NCBI GenBank assembly: GCA_903813345.2
Contig: CAIIXF020000004.1
Coordinates: 724,513 to 788,512 of the forward strand
Source: Owenia fusiformis
Taxonomy: Eukaryota > Annelida > Polychaeta > Sabellida > Oweniidae
Reading direction: 5' to 3'
DNA: 64,000 nt
The notes beneath the pieces are model-generated. The model made no database searches. It was given only the letters and a program-made list of their open reading frames with translations, and was not told where the DNA came from. The position numbers were made by a program, and so were the translations under genes. Shown here piece by piece: positions 58,061 to 64,000 of the stretch. The stretch's first letter is position 1. Each line of letters starts with the position of its first letter.

Positions 58061-59540
58061 CACACTACCCTACCACGTGACCACGTTTAAAAGGGAAACA
58101 GGGTACAGCTAAGTTGCAAATGGAGGACGTGGGTTTAATTCCATATTTCTGAACGTAAAATACATTTTACATTTATTTCTAGTATTCTACCAGACATAGA
58201 ATTGATTCATCAAGCAGTTTGTAAAATATTGTTGGCAAAAAACCACTATAGGCAAACATAGATAATAGTGGGTGCAGTGAAGCAAAACTCAATGCAATAC
58301 ACGATACATTTCAGTAAATCTATCAACGTACAGGGAGCATGTAAGTTTCCCTTCGAAAATGTTACATTGATATGTAACAAAAAACCCAGTTTACTGTTAT
58401 TTAAACTGCGTGTCATCGTGTTATATGTGGATACGTTTTCCAGTATGTTATTCAACTGTATTTTTGTGAATTAATTGTTTTTCTAAAATCTTAAGATGCA
58501 AAAAACGTCGTCCCAGAAATGTATCTTTACTTTGCCGTAAGTCATAACATATTGTGAACCATTTTTCGTCTTCTCACAAAGAGGATAATGTTTGTTTCGA
58601 GGTGTCTTGTGTTGAGCGTTTAATGATTAAATGCAAAATCACTGGAGCAGATACCATCCAAAAACATCTGACATTCAACACGTCATATAAGACTACATCG
58701 ATCTGGTATTAGTTTTTTTTACAATGATAGAAACTAGAGAAATACGATGTCATATCAGCGCTACAGCAAATCGTGAAGAACAAAATGCTCTCAAGTCGTG
58801 GCATGATGGTATTTTGAACAAAATATTTAAATGATCGTTTTTTGAGGACGGTAGTGAATTAGACCATTCAATGGGTTATATAAAAAGATTCTTTACATGT
58901 AGTTCAGGCAATTTTAATTAGTCTGAATAGCGGATAGTCATTAATCCTGATAGCGGATATTCATTTATCATTAACGTGTTCATATTTAATTTCGTTATTT
59001 CATTTCAATTTGATACCCGTTCTTTAATGACTAAAATGCATACTTGTATACGACCTGAAAGCCCTGTCTAAATCTACAAAATAATGTTTACTTTATTTGG
59101 ATTAAAGAACAATTGATGACACCTCAAAGCATCAACAGGCGGCCTTTTAGCATTATTTTCACTGTTTGCAACGTAAATGTACATGAGATCGGGACATAGT
59201 ATGTCTGTATAATCAGCTTACTCTCTCGCTCCCTGTACTATTGAGCAATTTACATTCCTTGTACCCTGTATTGATCAACTTTTGCATCTGTGTACCGTGT
59301 ACTATGACATATCAAATATTTTAAAATTTAAAACAATATTATTTACATTCTTTCTTCAAATATCATATAACTTGGAACATGGACTTCACTATTGCACCAC
59401 TGAAGTTCAGCGAATAGCAATATTGACTCACTCCGAGCACCAAACGTATTAACCTTTTGACTAAGCAGTCGAAATACTCAAAAGCGACGTGGTCGAAAGC
59501 CAAAAAATTCGCGCATGCGCTATCGAGGTAGGGTAGTGTG
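58061..59540. mobile_element. 1,480 bp element with CACACTACCC ends and 5 bp TSD
   Basis: Both ends read inward as CACACTACCCTACC (14 of 14), with GACCACGT also shared further in. AATTT lies directly before (58056-58060) and after (59541-59545). The two overlapping open frames of about 68 codons near 58246-58474 are not recognisable as a transposase. It is non-autonomous or decayed. A 5 bp duplication and CAC-starting ends are the features of Transib-type elements; CACTA/Chapaev types usually duplicate 2-4 bp. Confidence 0.8.
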
Positions 59541-60010
59541 AATTTATAAATGTGGATATTGTAAGGTTATGCACAACATGCATTCAGATTCTAAAATCTT
59601 CAAAATATTTACTAACTGCATAGGTATTTATTACCCATTTGCTCTTCAACATGTATTGAAACATGCTATATACAAAGTGAGCAGAGCTGGCAAATCAAAT
59701 AGATATGGTAAGGGATGAGAACAAAAATATATTAAATTATGCATACCATGAGTTTTCAATGGATCATATGCATATTTTTGATGGAACAATCTTTACAATC
59801 AATCAAGTCTTTAAATACAATTTAAATCTCCCATAAGAAATCATAATTAAATATTGTCAAATATTTGAATAATAAGGAGCATTAAAGGTAGGTGTTCCCA
59901 AATTGCTTTGTTTCTTAATAGATGTGGGACAACAGTCTTTTCTCATTTCAATGCAGAGGACATGTTTTAGAATTTACATCCTTGCTATTTGGAGAAAATC
60001 AAACAGTTTT
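59541..60010. other. No gene seen
   Basis: Short unique spacer between the two CAC-ended elements. Confidence 0.5.
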
Positions 60011-61297
60011 CACGGTGTATAACCCAAACGCTCCTACATGCACGACGGAGCGTTTCATTACTGAAATTAAACAAAGAAACGCTCCGGAGTAGGAAAACTG
60101 GCTAGTGGGAATGATGAGCCGTCTGACGATTTCCCCAATAATGGGAATAAGAGGTATGAGTTACATATTTCGAGTATACCATTCGATGGGTGTGATATTC
60201 ATGTTGTACTTGGCTGGCTGTTGACGTTTGAAGCAATTAGGAAGAGCTGTACGAAGCAGTATAGTTATCAAAATTCAAAAACATATTTGTCATTTCACCG
60301 GTAAAAACCTCTTTTGTCGATACATGTGATTAGTTGAGCCAAGATTAGAGCACCAACGTATATTTTAGTCAAATTCCAATGCTTCAACGCACCAAACATT
60401 ATCGTAATAGTGATTTGATGACCGAAAATCCAGTCTTAGAAATAATGACATTCTCATATTCAAGAAACGCTCCGATCTGGTTAACACAGTGAACTGGAAA
60501 CGCTCCGGTTGTCTAGATCAGTTTAGGAAATATATAGCTTGCCTTTCCTTTTCAGGAAGAGAAAAAAAGATCTATTATACCCCTTGGCATCAAAAAAGAA
60601 AGATTAATTCACATGTAAATTTTCGTTTTTTTTCTTTAGTTTTATGATTTAGCACATATGTAGGCATGATATCATCTAATGTAGGCTTAAATCAGCTAGT
60701 TGCATGTTTAGCACCACCAGGTTCAGATGTTTCAATTTGCCTAACAAGTACAACACGTTTTTGATAGATTTGATTCGGAACTCTTCTCTAATAATCTGAA
60801 AATGATATCAAAACAAAATGGTAAGAGCGTTTCTAAAATTGTGTTCTAAATCGACGGAGCGTTTCGAGGAAAACAAGCGATTTCTCGAGAACAAGTAATG
60901 GATTCGGACTGGGATTTTAGGAAATGAAAATATACGAGTTTGTGATCTACTACTTTAACAGAAAGATTAACGTTTTCATAGAAATACTAGTTTAATTCGT
61001 AATTTGTGGTCAAATCGTCATCTTCAGATTCGTTCGAGCTACACTACGGAGCTTTGATCAAGCAAATAACAGTTTACCACCAGAAGTTGAATAAATAAGA
61101 TCGTTGCTCACGGTATTGTTCATCGAATGGTACATAATATTTCACCATAACATATGATATGTAAGAGAAACGAGAAAAACAATACTTAAGGTCATAGTGG
61201 AATCTTCATTAGCCGCCATTTTATTTCGCTTCGGAGCGTTTCCGCATAAATGAAACGCTCCGTCGTGCATGTAGGAGCGTTTGGGTAATACACTGTG
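60011..61297. mobile_element. 1,287 bp element with CAC(A/G)GTG ends and 5 bp TSD
   Basis: The left end reads CACGGTGTATAACCCAAACG and the right end, inward on the minus strand, CACAGTGTATTACCCAAACG; the match continues through GCTCCTACATGCACGACGG and GAGCGTTTCAT, about 49 bp with two mismatches. GTTTT lies directly before (60006-60010) and after (61298-61302). The word GGAGCGTTTC or its inverse occurs at least eight times, many internal, as expected of transposase-binding subterminal repeats. No transposase frame is visible. Confidence 0.85.
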
Positions 61298-61302
61298 GTT
61301 TT

Positions 61303-61539
61303 GAAATAAATCAAGTATGTAATGGACATTATTTACAAACACATGTCCCTTTCCCCATTAAACTAATGCTTAAAAGGGAGTTGCAAGGGAGGATAAAATC
61401 TAAGTGTTCTGTGGAATGATACAGTGAAAAACATTATAAGTATATGATTATTAAATAACTGAGGCAGTATTTATGATTATGCAAATTAAAAAATGGCTGC
61501 TCTCAGTTTTAACAGTTATACACACAAGCAATAATCAAA
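61303..61539. other. No gene seen
   Basis: Short unique spacer before the next tandem array. Confidence 0.5.
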
Positions 61540-62170
61540 TGAACAGTCCATGAATCAATTTAAACAGTTATACACACAAAGAATAATTGAGTGAACAGTC
61601 CATGGATAAATTTTAACAGTTATACACACAAGCAATAATCAAATGAAAAGTCCATGAATCAATTTAAACAGTTATACACACACAATAATTGAGTGAATAG
61701 TCTAAGAATGATAAGTTTAACAGTTACAGTATACACATGAACAATGATTGAGTGAGCAGTCTATAAATCAATTTTTAGTTATACACACAAACAATAATTG
61801 AGTGAATAGTCTAAGAATGATAAGTTTAACAGTTACAGTATACAGTGACACATGAACAATGATTGAGTGAGCAGTCTATAAATCAATTTTTAGTTATACA
61901 CACAAACAATAATTGAGTGAATAGTCTAAGAATGATAAGTTTAACAGTTACAGTATACACATGAACAATGATTGAGTGAGCAGTCTATAAATCAATTTTT
62001 AGTTATACACACAAACAATAATTGAGTGAATAGTCTAAGAATGATAAGTTTAACAGTTACAGTATACACATGAACAATGATTGAGTGAGCAGTCTATAAA
62101 TCAATTTTTAGTTATACACACAAACAATAATTGAGTGAACGGTCCATGGATGTCAATGCAACAATGATGA
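61540..62170. repeat. Compound tandem repeat, about 55/110 bp
   Basis: Units contain TTATACACACAAACAATAAT, TGAGTGAACAGTCCATGAA and, in the middle, an alternating TAACAGTTACAGTATACAC block that gives a 110 bp higher-order period. Confidence 0.9.
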
Positions 62171-62277
62171 GTGAACAGTCCATGAATAAATTTTTTGGTG
62201 TGTGTGGTTCATACCCAAATTATTTATTACAAAAGCATAAACAGAACAGAAAAAAATCAAAAGTAAATTGTGCTGTC

Positions 62278-62431
62278 CAGGCCCGTAGCCAGAATTTTTC
62301 AAGGGGGGGTTCACTTTTCCCCAAAATTCTAGGGGGGAGTTCACTTTGGCATATTCGGCGAAAAATCACACAAAAAGGCCAGGGGGGGGGGTTCGCCCGA
62401 ACCCCCCGAACCCCCTCTGGCTACGGGCCTG
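62278..62431. mobile_element. 154 bp MITE with CAGGCCCGTAGCC ends
   Basis: Left end CAGGCCCGTAGCCAGAA is the inverse of the right end CTCTGGCTACGGGCCTG. CTGTC occurs immediately before (62273-62277) and after (62432-62436). The interior is G- and C-rich and nearly self-complementary (AAGGGGGGG, GAACCCCCC). It can fold fully as a hairpin. Confidence 0.88.
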
Positions 62432-62436
62432 CTGTC

Positions 62437-63329
62437 TACTACCTTTCATTTAGATTATAATATAGTGTTGACACTTCAAAACTACAGTACTCATAAAAAC
62501 CTGTTTAACATTCATGCCATTGAACAAACAGAAATATCTTCAAAGATAGTGAGGTCAAAGTGATACATCTTTGCATACTTTCCCCTACCCTTCCATTAAA
62601 GCGTCCTCCCTAAATTAATAAGTTTGAAAAATATTTTATTTCCTCAATACAATGAGCACATAATTGTGATATAATGTACTATTAATGGAAATAAATATAA
62701 ATTTAAAATTAAAAGCAGCTACAGTTGGAAAATTTGATTTCTTGAAAAGGATCACAAACTCCCATAGCTAATTTACTATCTCATAATTTTGTTTTAATTG
62801 CTTTTCGAAACTTTAAATGTCACAGTCTACATGCAGTTTTCGACATAAACACACTGCAGCCATCCACCGAATTACTTGTTCAAAGTAAGTACATTCTATG
62901 TATTAACATAAATGCACATTACACAAATTAAAAGAAATGTAGTGATACTTTAGAATATAGTTAGTCCTTCAGAATAATTTGCATGTATTATCAAACTAGG
63001 GTCTAAAAATACACCGGATTTCATTCTAATCCAATCTATTCAAAACTATCAAAAATGTTACATGCAAGGGTAGTGTAGCATTAGCCAGTGTATTAGGAAT
63101 ACTCCCAAAAAAGAAGGTACTTGGTAATATGAAACTTACTGTTCTTATGGGTGTAGGAATTTAAAAATTCTATACATAATGTTGTGTCTATAAAGTTTTT
63201 AAAATTGTTTCTTAATGTGTTAAATCATATTTTGGGGTTTGTTTTACTTATTTGTTTTACTTATGGTTAAACGCTTATTACTTTTTTGCATACTGTCTTC
63301 TGAAAACCTTTTGCTGGTTTACCACCCTT
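62437..63329. other. No gene seen
   Basis: AT-rich unique sequence. A donor-like GTAAGTAC at about 62884 (plus strand) has an open stretch before it, but the exon is not convincing. Confidence 0.45.
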
Positions 63330-64000
63330 GGCACTGATCTAAATATAGCACCTATGATCATGTCCAATTGGGCATTGGTAAACATGTATTTACTGACCCA
63401 AATATAGCACCTATGATCAAGGCCAATTGGACATTGGTTAACATGTATCTACTGACCCAAATATAGCACCTATGATCAAGGCCAATTGGGCATTGGTGAA
63501 CATGTATCTACTGACCCCAATATAGCACCTATGATCAAGGCCAATTACTCAGATGCGAGTAGGTAGTACCAGTTTCGCCACCAGGTGGCTGATTCGGGGG
63601 AATTAACGTGGCAGGGTATTACAAAATTCCCTTAAACTTGAATATGCATCAGTTTTAGTGGTTCACTTTTCATATTACCCCTGTGTATCTGATAGTTATG
63701 CAAATTAAAATATGTCCAGTAAAAGAAAATATTATCTGCCCAACACAAGAAAAAATATTTCACTTTTTGTGGTTTTACAACATGGGGTCTATGGGGAATC
63801 TCCCCGACCTAGAAGTCACATTTTCAAAGAAAATTAAATTTTCAGAGTTGATTAACTCTTTTCAAAACCTCATTTCTAAATGTAATTTTACATGTAGATT
63901 CCAAATATGACATCAGTTTGACTGAATTTTGAATTTTTAATGACGTAAATCAAGATTATTTCTACTCGCATCTGGGATATTGGGTATTGGTTAACATGTA
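63330..64000. repeat. 60 bp tandem repeat split by a MITE
   Basis: Units of 59-60 bp (AAATATAGCACCTATGATCA, GGCCAATTGGGCATTGG, AACATGTATCTACTGACC) run to 63545, are interrupted by the element 63546-63977, and resume at 63978 (TATTGGGTATTGG). The array runs off the window. Confidence 0.9.
63546..63977. mobile_element. About 430 bp MITE with CAGATGCGAG ends, copy 2
   Basis: Begins ACTCAGATGCGAGTAG and ends CTACTCGCATCTGGG. It matches the element at 14881-15291 in the opposite orientation. It is inserted within one unit of the 60 bp array, so it is younger than that array. Confidence 0.85.

Noticed and set aside
60011-61297. A true 12/23 recombination signal at the CACAGTG end
   Set aside because: No A-rich nonamer is present 12 or 23 bp from the heptamer; the heptamer match alone fits a Transib-like or other CAC-ended transposon.
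62836-62883. Plus-strand exon candidate ending at GTAAGTAC
   Set aside because: Fifteen codons with no partner exon in a matching phase.
1-64000. CRISPR array or bacterial operon
   Set aside because: Tandem units have no unique spacers, and splice signals and MITEs indicate an animal genome.

Overview
The window looks like nuclear DNA of a metazoan, most likely a marine invertebrate; I cannot name the species. The evidence is AT-rich sequence, GT-AG introns with phase-matched exons, very low coding density, a tRNA-Leu-derived SINE, many short inverted-repeat transposons and an extreme load of tandem repeats. I see no bacterial operons, rRNA, intact tRNA genes, CRISPR or viral genes. Most long open frames come from tandem repeats whose unit is a multiple of three, not from genes.

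Gene content is sparse. The best gene is on the minus strand: three exons (56532-56658, 50553-50688, 49547-49690) join in phase to give the C-terminus of a charged coiled-coil protein with a lysine-rich tail and a stop. A fourth upstream exon (57552-57597) is possible. In each of its three introns a minisatellite lies at or very near the 3' splice site; one of these arrays has copied the splice acceptor and the start of the last exon about seven times. A second, weaker minus-strand chain (39000-39073, 34260-34314, perhaps 28885-28918) is phase-compatible, and its first intron holds a 3.1 kb array of a 46 bp satellite. On the plus strand a small three-exon chain (10038-10199, 10587-10619, 10864-10911) is open and ends in a stop. 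None of these proteins was recognised.

Layout: 1-4.3 kb, 28, 49 and 39 bp minisatellites around unique DNA. 6-14 kb, short transposons, a composite element rich in AAAATGGCCGCC words, and the plus-strand candidate gene. 14-27 kb, nested short transposons and four large minisatellites, two or three of them clearly grown inside transposons with CAGTAAAACC-type ends. 27-34 kb, GGAGGTTCTCC, 20 bp and roughly 124 bp TTAATTAA-linked arrays. 35-38 kb, the 46 bp satellite. 39-49 kb, mostly unique DNA with a SINE, mariner-like short elements and a possible regulatory block near 43.7-44.1 kb. 49.5-57.6 kb, the coiled-coil gene with repeat-filled introns. 58-61.3 kb, two elements of 1.48 and 1.29 kb with CAC-starting inverted ends and exact 5 bp target duplications. 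61.5-64 kb, further repeats and two short transposons.

The most interesting signals are the two CAC-ended, 5 bp-TSD elements (one end is CACAGTG, the same word as the V(D)J heptamer), the recurrent growth of minisatellites inside one short-transposon family, and minisatellites that start at splice acceptors. All calls come from reading the sequence by eye; no alignment or database search was run.
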